Assembly (NCBI RefSeq): GCF_004798865.1
Contig: NW_025335440.1
Coordinates: forward strand, 9,544,857 to 9,608,856
DNA length: 64,000 nucleotides
Origin: Varanus komodoensis
Taxonomy: Eukaryota > Chordata > Lepidosauria > Squamata > Varanidae
Direction: 5' to 3'
Position 1 is the stretch's first letter, and every line of letters starts with the position of its first letter. The notes beneath the pieces are model-generated. The model was not told where the DNA came from. It made no database searches and was given only the letters and a program-made list of their open reading frames with translations. The position numbers were made by a program, and so were the translations under genes. Below are positions 42,415-52,829 of the stretch, piece after piece.

Positions 42415-43390
42415 CACTTTCCCCCATTCCAGGGGCAGGTGAGGAATGGAAAGGCTCTGGTTCTTGCACGCAGCGCAGCCTCCGAGCTGACTGGAGTGCC
42501 CTGGGCAAGAAAGCAGCCACAGCATCCCTCTTTCGAGGGCACCGTCTCCCAGCCGCTCTTCTTCCCCCACATCTTCCCCAGCCTTGGTCTTGCCTGCTTG
42601 TTTGGCAGGCAGAGAACCAGGAGCGAGCGAGCGAGCATCTCCTGCTCCTCCTTCCCGCCACCCCTGTTGGGTGGGCCAGAGCAGGAGGCAGGTGAGCAAG
42701 CGGGCTGCAAGGGGGAAGCGGAGGAGAAACGCCGGTGTCTTGCCTGCCCGTGATGCCCCCTTTTCTGAGGCCAGAGCTCTGACCCTGGAGAGCCAAGAGC
42801 TGCTGAAGATTGTGCGGCAGGTGGGAGAGGAGTCGCAGGGCCGCACCTCCACCTCTGAGAACACAAATAGCCAATTCCAGCAGTTCTGCACCCGCCGGAA
42901 CAGGCCTTTGGTGAAGCTGATGCATCTTCACGGCCCATTTAAGCCCTACCCAATCCACCAGGGTGGCCAAACTGAGGCTCGCGAGCTGCATGCAGTTCTT
43001 CAAGATTATTTTGTGGCTTGCAGAGGGGCGGAAGATGCCTAAGCAGGATAGGTCCCTATTTACCTCTGACATGGAGTGGGAAAAGGACAGGGAGGTGTGG
43101 AATTGAGGCTGAGGCCAGCGTGCAGAATTGGGCCGCTTCCTCCACGGGCCTCGCTGGGGACCTCACAACAGTAGCGTTCCAGGGGAGGATCAGGTCCTCA
43201 CCAAAGCTTCTGGCACGGCAGCCAGTGATGAGATTTCCAGCTGCTTCTGGAGCTGGACAGTGCCTTGCACCCGAGCTCCCGAGGCAGCCATGCATGGCGC
43301 TCCATTTCCTGCGACATTCAAAGCTAAAAAGGAAACAGAAGGGGCCCACTTGGAAAGGTTTTTAGTCACTTTGGCTTGAAAGCGTAGCAG
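42415..43390. other. GC-rich sequence without a supported gene
   Basis: Frames of 150-229 codons overlap on both strands at 42363-43072; none has a recognisable domain. A block at 42958-43020 resembles a hAT-type end but no partner end was found. Confidence 0.4.
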
Positions 43391-43391
43391 T

Positions 43392-43475
43392 GCCCTAACG
43401 GAACTTTACTCAGCCATAATTCCTACTATGTTTGGCAGAGCTTACTCCTAGGAAAGTGTGGCTAGGACTGTGTTA
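43392..43475 (+). repeat. MITE-like element (family B)
   Basis: 'gaactttactcagccataat', 'gcagagcttactcctagg' and 'gtggctaggactgtg' follow the family B order. Confidence 0.45.
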
Positions 43476-43514
43476 GTGGAGAGCTCCATGGGTCATGGGC
43501 TTCGTTGTCATATT

Positions 43515-43795
43515 GCCCTAACATTCAGGAAGTTCTTCCAGGTTCAGCTGGTTTCCTGTAACCTGAGCCCATTATTCTGTGTCCTGCACTCCGGGATTAT
43601 AAAGCGGAGATCCCAGGCTTCCTCTTTGTGATGACCCTTCCAGTACTTGAAGGGTGGCCTCATATCTCCCCTCAGTCTTCTCTCCTGGAGGCTAAACATG
43701 CCCAGTTCCTTCAGTCTCTCCTCACAGGGCTTTGCTTCCATCCCCGGATCGTCCCCGTTGCCCTCCTCTGAACCCTTCCCAGCTTCTCTGCCAAA
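43515..43795 (-). mobile_element. CR1 LINE, C-terminal coding fragment, minus strand
   Basis: The minus frame 43544-43741 reads 'EERLKELGMFSLQERRLRGD', then 'FKYWKGHHKEE', the CR1 ORF2 C-terminus ([27 protein letters not shown]). Plus-strand blocks 'cttcagtctctcctcacagg' and 'tcccctcagtcttctctcc' agree. It is truncated at both ends. Confidence 0.85.
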
Positions 43796-43924
43796 TGCTC
43801 AGTCAATCAACGGAGGGGAAGGAGGATGTCCAGCCGTGGTGCACAGGCCTCCCATATGAGGGCTAGGACACCATAGCCCATCAGCACTTAGTGCCTGGGG
43901 AGCAGTGGGCCCATGGGTCACCTC

Positions 43925-44142
43925 GTCATAGGATGGCTTTCTCCTTCTTAGGACCCCGAGAGTGTGGCATGGGCTTCCACGGGAGGTCGTTGAGGCCCCA
44001 TCGGTGCGGGTGTTCAAAGATAGGCTGGACGTGCACATGACGGGCCTGTCGTGAGCGGAGCCGGCTGGAGACGGGGGTCAGACTAGATGGCCCGGGGGGA
44101 CCCCTTCTGACTCGCGCTGTTTCTATGTTTCTGTGTTTCTCT
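43925..44142 (+). mobile_element. CR1 LINE, 3' end
   Basis: Starts 'cttaggaccccgagagtgtg', continues 'gcttccacgggaggtcgttg' and 'gtcgtgagcggagccggctg', and ends 'gtttctatgtttctgtg', the octamer-like CR1 tail. It is opposite in orientation to the CR1 130 bp upstream. Confidence 0.85.
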
Positions 44143-44399
44143 GATCGCAGCCATTTCTTGGACGGCACCTTATGCACACGTGTCCTCCTGCTTCCATGAA
44201 GCTGCATCAGTGAAGAACCGCCCTGCTTCCCAGTAAATGACACAAACCACAAGCTACAGCAGAAACCACTCATGTGCGTGTTACTCACAAGACGGACTCC
44301 CTGTGAGGTGCCGACAAGGAAGTGACCAGATTCCTGATGCCTGTGAAGGGGAGGTCATGACGGAAACGCAGAAATGGAGAAGTGGCCACGGGACACCCT

Positions 44400-44467
44400 C
44401 CAGAGGTGTTGGACTACAATTCCCATGTTGGCAGGCGATGTTGGGGATTGTAGTCCAACACCTCTGG
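44400..44467. repeat. MITE-like element (family A), best palindromic copy
   Basis: Left arm 44400-44424 and right arm 44443-44467 are reverse complements at 24 of 25 positions, with an 18-bp spacer. Each arm carries GGACTACAATTCCC or its complement. It has no coding capacity. The structure is that of a small non-autonomous DNA transposon, or of the end regions of one. Confidence 0.85.
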
Positions 44468-44795
44468 AAGCACCAAGCTGAAGAAGGCTGAGCTAGGGTG
44501 CAGCGCTACCCATGTGTAGACAGAAAAATGTCCTACAGGTACTGGATTTTTAGGACTTTTCCAGAGTGTCAGATTTCAGCTTCAAATCCCTACTTGGCCA
44601 CCAAGCTCACGGACTGATGCTGAACCAGGATGCCCCCTCTCACCTAGCCTGCCTCACCGGATCCTTGCGAGGCTGAAACGGGAGGGAGCCTGGGATCTCA
44701 AAACTGTTTCAAAGCCCACAAAAGAGGCTCCCACCAAGGATTTCTGAAGAAATTTGCTGCACTTTCCATACACAGGCTAAGTCACACCCTTGGGT

Positions 44796-44872
44796 ATATT
44801 AGATTACAGTGCCCATCATCCTCAGCTGGATGCTAGGAGTTGTGGTTCAGCTCATCCACAAGACCCAGCTTT
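44796..44872 (+). repeat. MITE-like element (family A), diverged
   Basis: 'ttagattacagtgcccatc', 'cctcagctggatgctagg' and 'agttgtggttcagctcatcc'. Both arms are recognisable. Confidence 0.5.
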
Positions 44873-45324
44873 GGAAAGGCAGGGCAAGCTTTTTGGGTTC
44901 CTTCTGGTCTTGCTGAAGGGTACATCATCAAATCAAGTTTTTTGCTCAAGGGAACAGCAAGGCAAAGAACCAATGTTGTTGTTGAGGAATTGGGGCATTC
45001 ACGGCCTGTCAATTACCATGCACAGAGCCAATCTCTAGAGGTATTTCCTTCTTCCTATCCAACTCCACATATTGGGGTGGGGGGGGGCGGTGGAGCAAAA
45101 GCAAAAAGAAAATTCAGTCTTTTGCAACCCTCTTCCTCTTTTCAGTAGCAAACACAAGGTGGATTGCTGAGGGTGAAAGCGGCACAGGGTAAGCCTGAAG
45201 GGTTTTGCCTGCAAAAAGACAGAGCCACACACTCATTTAGGACTGCACGCAACTTTGAGGCTTGAAAAGCAGCCATTGCAGTGGAAGATGGGAGTGCTGC
45301 TTTTCTTCCCCATGGCTTTTCTTG

Positions 45325-45550
45325 CCTGGTAGTTAGAGTGTTGGACTGAGGACCTGGGAGATCCGGTTCTAGTCCCCGCTCGGCCATGAAGCTCAGTGCA
45401 TGGCTATGGGCCGGTCCCTCACCCTCAGCCAAGCCTACCTCACAGGGTTGGTGCTGTGGGGATGAAAGGAATTTATGTAAGCCGCCTTGGGTTCACCACA
45501 AGAGGAGAAAAAGCAGGGTGTGGGTGCAGGATGATAAGAATAATAAACTT
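45325..45550 (+). mobile_element. tRNA-derived SINE, nearly full length
   Basis: Head 'tggtagttagagtgttggac' with B box GGTTCTAGTCCC; core 'gccaagcctacctcacaggg'; tail 'gtaagccgccttgggttc', then 'gataagaataataaac'. The first few head bases are missing. Confidence 0.8.
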
Positions 45551-45920
45551 GCACATTTTGCTGTGAATGCAAACCGTTCAAACCTGAGCTCTTCCAGGAA
45601 ACTGCCAGGTGAACTTAGCTTCACACCTGTGCGACAGGTGAAAGAGGAATTCCTCCTGCACCCCCCCACCCCTCATGTGCTGGTGGCATAAGGCAGGTGG
45701 CTTCCTGCTTCAGAAGAAAAAGGGATCATAAAGACATGAAAATCACCACCGGGATGAATGGCTTCCATTTCCCTTCCCTTCAGCTGAGCTGTAAAAAGCC
45801 CTGCCTGCGCCTGTGCAGATTATGGCAGGATGAACATAGCAAAAATAAGAGCAAGAGCAAAAGGTGCTTATTATTATTATAATAAGTTATTGTTGTTTCT
45901 AAATCAGATGATTTCTGTGT
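45550..45920. other. Unassigned sequence
   Basis: No gene or repeat recognised apart from a short TTAT run near 45868-45888. Confidence 0.45.
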
Positions 45921-45924
45921 CATG

Positions 45925-46250
45925 CAGGACCTGAAGCTTTCTGGGAGGTTTACCACAACGTGTAAAAAGACAAACAGCTTTAAAAAACATGTTTAAAAGA
46001 TTACTATAAAAACAGTTAAACCCAATTTTTAAATGCATATTAAAAAGTTACAATAGCTTATACAAATTAAATTTAGACCTGTTTAGGCAGTTAACAAAAT
46101 CCCAGTAAACTAACTAAATGCCCTGCAGTAGAGGTCAGCCTTAACCTGGTGCAGAAATGATATTAAGGCTGGCGCTGGTGGGCCTCAGTGGGGGGGAGCT
46201 TGTTCCATACGGGGGGGGGGGGGGGGGGGGGATACTGAAAAGGCACTCCA
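45925..46250 (-). mobile_element. Old L2-like LINE 3' end, minus strand, with a poly-G expansion
   Basis: The plus-strand blocks 'taacctggtgcagaaatga', 'ggctggcgctggtgggcctc' and 'ggggagcttgttccatac' line up with 'cacctggcgccgaaaaac', 'ggtgccaggcggacctct' and 'ggggagcgcattccatag' of the L2 copy at 29885-30285. The 3' UTR part is AT-rich. A run of 21 G (46211-46231) sits just upstream in element orientation. Confidence 0.68.
46211..46231 (+). repeat. Poly-G run of 21
   Basis: Uninterrupted G homopolymer within the old L2 piece. The length may be unreliable because such runs are hard to sequence. Confidence 0.93.
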
Positions 46251-46275
46251 TATCACAGAGAACTTTTCCTTTCTT

Positions 46276-46305
46276 CTCTCCTTCCTTCCTTCCTTCCTTC
46301 CTTCT
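46276..46305 (+). repeat. (TTCC)n microsatellite
   Basis: Seven tetranucleotide units. Confidence 0.92.
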
Positions 46306-46454
46306 TGTTTTATTGCCGTCTCTTCCTCTTTTCTGGTCCCAAGTGCCATCAGCTTTTATTTTCCATTACATTTAAGGGCATTGCTTATGCAGGGTGAGGT
46401 TGTGCGTCAGTGAGACACAGCTTCTGTCCCTGCCCCGTTCCTCAACACGGTGCA

Positions 46455-46713
46455 AAACAAATTTTTATTTTTATTTATTTTTTATTTATTTCTGATTTAT
46501 ATCCTGCCTTTTTCCTCCAAAGGGCTCAAGGCAGCTTACATCCTTCTCCTCCTCCATCTTATCCCCACAACAACAACCCTGTGAGGTAGGTTGGGCTGGG
46601 AGTCTGTGACTGGCCCAGAGTCACCCAGTTGGCTCCATGGCTGAGCGGGGACTCGAAACCAGATCACCTGAGTCCCAGTCCCACACTCTTAACCACTACG
46701 CCACACTGCCTCT
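46455..46713 (-). mobile_element. tRNA-derived SINE, full length, minus strand
   Basis: Tail complement 'ttatttctgatttatatcct', 'aagggctcaaggcagctta'; core complement 'ccccacaacaacaaccctg', 'gtgactggcccagagtcacc'; head complement 'cacactcttaaccactacgc' and 'cacactgcc'. All three parts are present with an extended TTTA-type tail. Confidence 0.87.
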
Positions 46714-47018
46714 CCATTTATATCCATTGTCCCCCTTCCTGATGCTTTGCCTAAGTAATATTGTGTTTATTGTCACTCTTCGGCAGGGATGGGGAACCGC
46801 ATTCCCCCACTTCCACTAATGGGCAGAGGTGAAGCCAAAAGGGCTGGATAGAATACAAGCACAGCATAGCCGAAAACACTTATCACCAGTCATCAAGCAC
46901 ATCTCCCTTTCAGGACTGGGGAAAACACTGCGCAAAAGTTGGAAATCCACCCAAGGAAAAAGGGCAGGACCAGAGGAAGAGGCATCATGCAAGACCACAA
47001 GCGCTAGGCTCAGCATCA

Positions 47019-47040
47019 CATCATCATCATCATCATCATT
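47019..47040 (+). repeat. (ATC)n microsatellite
   Basis: Seven trinucleotide units. Confidence 0.92.
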
Positions 47041-47063
47041 AGAACATTTCTATGCCTCTCTCT

Positions 47064-47160
47064 GTGACCTTAGGCAAGCTGCTCTTTCTGAGCCTCAACT
47101 CCAGTGAAACAATAAAAATCACACTAGCCTACCTGAAAGGGGTGTGGTGAGGATCACTGT
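47064..47160 (+). repeat. MIR-like CORE-SINE remnant
   Basis: 'tgtgaccttaggcaagctgc', 'tctttctgagcctcaactcc', 'aataaaaatcacactagcct' and 'ggtgtggtgaggatcac' follow the block order of the amniote MIR core. It differs from the main SINE of the window, in which the core reads 'gactttgggccagtcac'. Probably an ancient copy. Confidence 0.5.
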
Positions 47161-47164
47161 CACA

Positions 47165-48500
47165 ATGAACTTTTGCTTGGAATGCTCGGTTGTGTCCTAT
47201 GCATGCTAAATATCAGCACTGGGGGAAGGTGGACTCCCAGCTGCAAGTCCAAAGCACACTTTACTTCTGCTCAGATGCTGCCTGTGCAGAAATCCTGGTT
47301 TGGACTGGCTCTTAGAGCATCCTGGCTGCCATGAAGCAAGAATTAAGTTCTGCTTTTTATTATTTGACATGCCATCTACATCTTGCTGACAGCCCATGCA
47401 AAGAAGATAATTCATTCATAATAAGCTCTGTGAGTGTGTGTGAAACAACCTTCCTTCCTGCTGAATCACAAAACACATTTAAGAGATATAAATAGTTACA
47501 ACCTTTAACAATACACCCTGGCGAACAAAACCTGTTTTCAGATCCTTATTCAACCAGACAGTTTCCTTTTTTCCCACTAACATTTAACCAGCCATCATAG
47601 ACTGACCACAAAGCACACTTCTGTTGTGCTACAGCACATGATGCAACAGGAACTGACACCGACAGACACACACAGAGTAACTGTTTGGTGACATACAGTG
47701 GAATATTTGTATTTTGAGGGGAGGGGTTTGTTTTGTTCTGCTTTTAAATCTCAGCTGTACTGGTGAAGTGGTGTGGATTTGAGTGAAGGATGCTTTTTAT
47801 TCAGCTGCAGGGCAAAACTTAAAACCAGCCGTGTGTTGTGGGCTTCCACAACTTGGAACTACGGTGCGGAACACAGCTGTGTGTTTTGGCCCGCTTATGT
47901 GCTGCTTGACAAGGTTTCTCAGGCAGGCAGGTAGCAAAAGAGGGAAGTCTTTGGTGTGCTGACATGCATGGCTGCAGCAGGCCGAGTGGCTCCCAAACTG
48001 CCTTAAGCTCAACCTGCCAAAAGGATCTTTGAACATTTCATTTAGAAATTTAGAAATTCCCTGTGGCACAGGCCTTTTCACATGCTGGTAAAGTCAGTCA
48101 GGGCTAAAGCATGAAGTTATGGTCCAAGAAAGCCTATTTAGAACCTTTAACTGCTACATTTATAATATTGTCATCCCCTGCGTTCTAAGGTCCTTGTTTT
48201 AAACAACTCCCCGTATGAAGAAAGCTAGCACATTGGGAAGAACATTTCCTGCTTAAATGCTAGCTTTCCACAGGAAGGGGGATTTGGAGGAAGGAGAGCA
48301 TCTGCAGGTGCAGTCTCCCACGTGCAATTCAAACCCCCCACCTGGCAAAGGGAGACATGGCTCTATCTCCAGATGTGAATGGAGACAAGACGCACCTCTG
48401 GCCACTCGGTTGGTCTAGTCTAAAACTCCATGGGTCGGGCTGCCTTAGATGTTTGGTCTGTCTGGCCTACCCTTCTCCACTCCAGCCTTCCAACATCTTG
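47165..48500. other. Apparently unique sequence
   Basis: No gene or repeat recognised; only frames below 100 codons. Confidence 0.45.
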
Positions 48501-48504
48501 CCCT

Positions 48505-48672
48505 CCAGATCTGCTGGGATACAACTCCCAGCTTCCCCAGCCAGCACTCTTTGCTCCCACCTGTCACCCTGCAAGATCTGATGGACTACGGCTCCCATCA
48601 GCCCCTGGCTAGCCATGCTAGTTGCTGATGGGGATGTGGGGAGTTGCAGTGCCGGGGTGTGGAAGGCACCAA
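48505..48672 (+). repeat. One or two MITE-like elements (family A)
   Basis: A left arm 'gggatacaactcccagctt' at 48516 is followed by a second pair: 'ggactacggctcccatcagc' (48581) and 'gatgtggggagttgcagtg' (48632). These may be two copies side by side or one copy with an internal insertion. Confidence 0.5.
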
Positions 48673-49140
48673 GTTGGGAAAGGCTGACCCTTTCCCGCTG
48701 GCCGCAGCTTTCTGGGTTCTTTCCCAGGTTTGCTTCCTGAGCAACTTGGAGGCGAAGGTGCCAGGCGCGGACCTTGCAACATCCGCACACAATGGGTGTA
48801 TTCTGCTACCCGGAGCAATGCACACATGAACCTGACTCCTTCCTGGCTGGGAAACACGCAAGAGGCAGTCTGCCCTTGGCTGCTGCCGCGGGACGCGCTA
48901 AAGGGCACTGGGGAGTCTCTGGAATGTTGGACCAAAATCGAGCTCCGGCGGGTGCAGCCCAAGGGGAGCGTGGCAGCCGGTGCGTGCAGGAGTCCCGGGA
49001 GCGCCTCTGCGGGAGAGCCTGGAGGGCTGCTGCCAGGCATGGCGAACCAGGGACAGGAGCCGCTCTCCACAGGCAGATGGCTTCTCTCCCGGGCCCACCC
49101 CCTTCGCCCGGGAAATCGCTTATCTCTGATCAGTGGCTGA

Positions 49141-49203
49141 CGCGCTGGGAGATTGTTCTGGTTTATCCCGGCTTCCTTGCAGCTTTAAAAATCTCCCAGC
49201 GCG
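49141..49203. repeat. Inverted repeat, 14-bp perfect arms
   Basis: CGCGCTGGGAGATT (49141-49154) and AATCTCCCAGCGCG (49190-49203) are exact complements around a 35-bp loop. It lies inside the CpG-rich patch. Confidence 0.9.
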
Positions 49204-49225
49204 AGGGAGGCATTTAAAAAGCCGA

Positions 49226-49250
49226 AGCGCGCGCGCGTGTGTGTGTGTGT
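49226..49250 (+). repeat. (CG)n followed by (TG)n
   Basis: Alternating purine-pyrimidine run, a possible Z-DNA former, at the edge of the CpG-rich patch. Confidence 0.85.
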
Positions 49251-49264
49251 GGGTCGGTGGGTGG

Positions 49265-51325
49265 GGGGTGACTTGTGGATAGGTGGCTAGCATGGGGCTT
49301 CTTTGCTGGAGTGGGGGAAGCGCTGACCTCCCTTCTCCAGTGCTGTGAACCATCTCAAAAATTCACCCCCTCCAACGGGGATCAGACTCTTAAAAACTCC
49401 CGCAGCCAAGGAGTCTTTACGTATGGGAGGGGGCATTTTCAGGGGGGTGGGTGTTTTGCACGAGGGTCTGTCACTGCTGTGGGGTTGCTCAGCCCCTGCA
49501 ATACACAGCTGGGCTAGATGAGTGAGCCCCCCCCCCACCCCCGCCTAAGGCAGCGTCGCCTGTTTTCCCTGCAAAAATGTCACCGTAACTTCCTGCAAAT
49601 TTCCAGCTCCTGAAACGAACCAGCTGAGCGCCTTCTTCGGCTCCTCTCTCTGCACTTTCCCCACCTTGGCAGAGAGAAGAGCTGGGACAGAGAAAGCAGG
49701 GCAGGTTGCAACATTCAGTGTTTGTGTTTGCATATGTGTGGAACAATAAAACCAGAGAGCTGCAAAGTCCACATCAATTATAAGTTCCGTGGAACTCAGC
49801 TTGAAGGAGCTGGCTCAGGCTCAAGTCCTGGAGCTGGAAAGACTGCCAAAAGAAAACGCTGGTGCACCCAGCCAGCCGGGTTACCGCCGCTCTGCAGAAA
49901 GCAATTGGCCATTGCTCACTTGCAAGTGTTAATTTGAAGCAGAAGCTGGGGAGCGGGGACCACAATCGGGGGCTTTCCGTCTGTGTTCCCTGTAATTCTG
50001 CTCAGAATGTAGTATGGGCTATGGAGTTCAGCTTCATGAGATCCATGTCTTTCTGCTGGTTCATTTAAGGTCAAGTTTCTAGTCCCTGTGGCTAGTACAT
50101 TCTGCTTGATGATGTGGGGTCAATGATGGATGAAATTTCAGAAACCAAAGGTGTTGCTTGAAAAAGATTCCTATTTCTGTGTGCAGGAATCGGTGTCTTC
50201 TGCATTAAGCTAACTGTGCACTCCACTTATGTCCCATGATGATCCGGTGCTGAACAAATTGTGCAAAACCATTGCAAATGCAGCATCTCTGGGACAAAAA
50301 ATAACAGCATCCATGGCAATATGGATCGTCTTGCCCTCAGTGGCAGAATGTCTCTTTGCTCAGCACAGCATTTGGCTTTCCTTGCAGCAGAATTCTGGGA
50401 CAGATGCCAAGTGCGCTTGGGCTTGGCTTGTAGCAACCAGCCAATTCAGCCAACACAGAACGCTTAGCAGGAGTTAAGGACCTGATGTGGTGGCAGGGGT
50501 CATGGGGCAGAGGGCCCCACATGCTCTCAGGATGGGTCTCAGGAGTGCTTCCAGGGAAAGGTTTTGCTTTGCTGTGCTGCCCCCTGACCATGGCACCCAC
50601 TGACATTAGACAGGCCGCCACATTCAGGCATGTTCTGAAAATGCTTCTCTTTATACAGACTTTTCCTAAAGTATGAAATAGCACAGTGCTTTTACAGTTC
50701 AGATTAATTTTATTATTATATTTCAGGATGGTCTTGGTGCCATTGTTTTTTCTGTGCAGTACTTAGTGGAAAGTGCTTATATACATTTGCAAACTACATA
50801 AAGCAACATTTTAAGACACCTCGAGATTGGAGGCCGTTTCTCTTGACTGGTGGCGGGAAAGGGCGAGTTTTACCTTGCGGTGTATCTGGAAGGTATCAAG
50901 TTGGGGGATGCTGGCCTAGATGAAAAGGGTTTATGCAATTAAGTTCCAAATAATTGACAACTTAATTGCAGCAAGCATGGTTTTGCACCACAGTATATTT
51001 CTACACTCCAAACATCATATTGGTTTGATAGCAGGATGCAGCCCTGGAATGTGTTTTTATGAATCCACTGTGGATTCTTTGGCCAAATCCACCCTTCTCC
51101 TGCTTTGCAGGGGGAATTCATGCATTCGGCTGCCGGCTGTCCAAAGAGACTGGAAGACCTAGTCTGGAGTAGACCTGCCCGAAGGCTTGCAGGCTTGCAG
51201 TGTCAAAGGATGACTCACAAGCGCCTTCACACTTGTGGTTTCTCCAGAGGAAGCTTTCCAGGCAGAACAGTGGAAGATCCAGGATGGGTCTAAGGAAGAT
51301 CTCTGCAGGGCAGATAATGATGGAA
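49265..51325. other. Apparently unique sequence
   Basis: No gene or repeat recognised. The stretch 49860-49990 has a homeodomain-like block ('caagtgttaatttgaagc') and may be conserved. Frames of 60-115 codons are chance. Confidence 0.42.
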
Positions 51326-51329
51326 TTCA

Positions 51330-51580
51330 CCGTGAGAGGAAGTAGCGATGGCCACCAGGTTGGATTGCGTGGGGAGGGAACGCCACAAAGACATGGGAGA
51401 TGTCTGCTGCTGGATGCTACCTCTGGCACCGGAGCAGCATGGATCCTGGTTTCGGGTATGTGATTTGAGAATGCAACCGCACTTCTGTTTTGCGTGTGGC
51501 TTCATGAAGATGCCTGGCTTGCCAACGTGGGGCACACTTCTGGATTATAGGGGTGCTTGGACTGATCCGGGGGGATCCCC
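51330..51580 (+). mobile_element. Probable old CR1 LINE 3' region
   Basis: 'gaagtagcgatggccaccag', 'ggttggattgcg', 'ctgctggatgctacctctgg' and 'gcttggactgatccgg' follow the block order of the CR1 3' regions at 14680-14797 and 15390-15545. Similarity is low. Confidence 0.4.
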
Positions 51581-51584
51581 GCTT

Positions 51585-52705
51585 ACGCTAGTGGGAGCAG
51601 GTGCAGAGATGGTGCCACGGTGAGTTGTCAAGCACGGCACAGCCCTGAAGTAGCTCTTTTCCCACTCCACGCACGACCCCAGCAGGAGGGCTCTTGGTAG
51701 CAGCCACCCAAATGGGACCTGCCCATCTAGACAGTGCAGAGTTACAGGGGCTCCAGGCTTTGGGGGGTCTTTGGAGGTGTCGCCCTCAACAAGCAGTCTC
51801 CCCGCTATTGCCCGCAGCCTTCCTGCTCCTCCTCGTGGCTTCTGAGCTGGCCAAGGCTTCCCCCGCTCCTCCTTCGCAGCCCCACGGTGCTGAGATCAGA
51901 GCGGGAGGAGGCGGAAGAGAAGGCTGCCGAGGGGAAGAGAGCGGAGCAGCCCGTTCCGTGGGCCCAGGTCCTGCGTGCTGACTGCTCAGTCCTCCCCACA
52001 GATCTCAGTGGGGCTTGTTTTGAGCAGATGGTGCTGCGAGAGGAAGCCACCTCCTTCTGCCGGCACCACACGTGGCGCGCCGGCTTGGATCATGCCCAAG
52101 CGCAGGTGGGGCCTGGCGTTCCCAGCAATCCTCAGCATGCCGCCCTTCTCTGTGCCGTTCCCTCTGGAGCATGGAATCCCCCTGCCTTCCTGCACCCCAC
52201 AAAGAGGGCGGGGGGCTGAGAGAGCGGGCTCGGCAGATGCGCAAGGGTTGTGGACTTCATGCGCCAGCAGAGGCCAGGGCCAGGGCCAGAGTCTCTCCCG
52301 TCCCACGATGGACTGGACCCAAGCCGGTCAGCTCTCCTCTTACAGGCGGTGACGCCGATAGCACCGGGGCAGTGTAGCCACACCGGGCTGCAGCCTGAGC
52401 ATTTACGGAGCTATCCACATTGCTCAGCCTGATTGGGGGTTGGGCTTGAGCACCCTTAATAGCTCCTTTAAAGGTGCAGAGCTCTTCCAGACTGAATCCT
52501 GCTCTGCTCAGTAGGTGCCACTGCTGAGGGGGCTGTCTGCAGCGACCTTCCTCAGCCTGGTTCTCCCCAGGTGAATTGGATCGCAACTGCCGTCACGCCT
52601 AGCCTAGCCAGCTTGGCTTGGTTTGAAATGATGGGAGTGCTGGGTGGCCCAGCACCCCTGGAAGGAACCAGCTCATGGAAAGCTGGTGTTTGCAATTGCA
52701 TAGCT
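51585..52705. other. GC-rich sequence without a supported gene
   Basis: Frames of 79-161 codons overlap in up to five frames; none has a recognisable domain. Confidence 0.42.
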
Positions 52706-52710
52706 AAGGG

Positions 52711-52826
52711 TATGGTGGCCAGGTGTCCTCCTGTGCAGGGGACAGTCCTCTGTTTGAAGGGCCCATGTCCAGTTTGCAGAAAAAGAACAGCAAAGCTCCA
52801 CAACCTGGACACATGGGGTCACCACC
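52711..52826 (+). repeat. Short interspersed element (family C), best copy
   Basis: The left end 'ggtggccaggtgtcc' and the right end 'ggacacatggggtcaccacc' are imperfect inverted repeats; the middle reads 'ggacagtcctctgtttgaag' and 'cagtttgcagaaaaagaac'. Structurally it looks like a small non-autonomous DNA transposon of about 115 bp. Further copies lie at 18148 and 59020. Confidence 0.6.
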
Positions 52827-52829
52827 TTC

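Larger units (their letters stand above)
48880..49260. promoter_or_regulatory. CpG-rich patch, possible regulatory region
   Basis: CpG dinucleotides are frequent ('gccgcgggacgcgc', 'aagcgcgcgcgcg'), unlike most of the window. It includes 'catttaaaaagccgaagc' and the hairpin at 49141-49203. No first exon or TATA-box core promoter could be placed, so a regulatory role is only a suggestion. Confidence 0.3.

Noticed and set aside
41767-42753. Longest open frame (328 codons, plus)
   Set aside because: It runs through a CR1 tail, a TGCC/TTCC microsatellite, the hairpin and a minus-strand SINE. The periodic cysteine-leucine-proline-alanine stretch is the microsatellite read in frame.
42958-43020. 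Possible hAT-type transposon end (CAGGGTGGCCAAACTGAGGC)
   Set aside because: No matching inverted end or 8-bp target duplication was found within several hundred bases.
42363-43072. Cluster of frames of 152-229 codons on both strands
   Set aside because: Mutual shadows in GC-rich sequence without domains.
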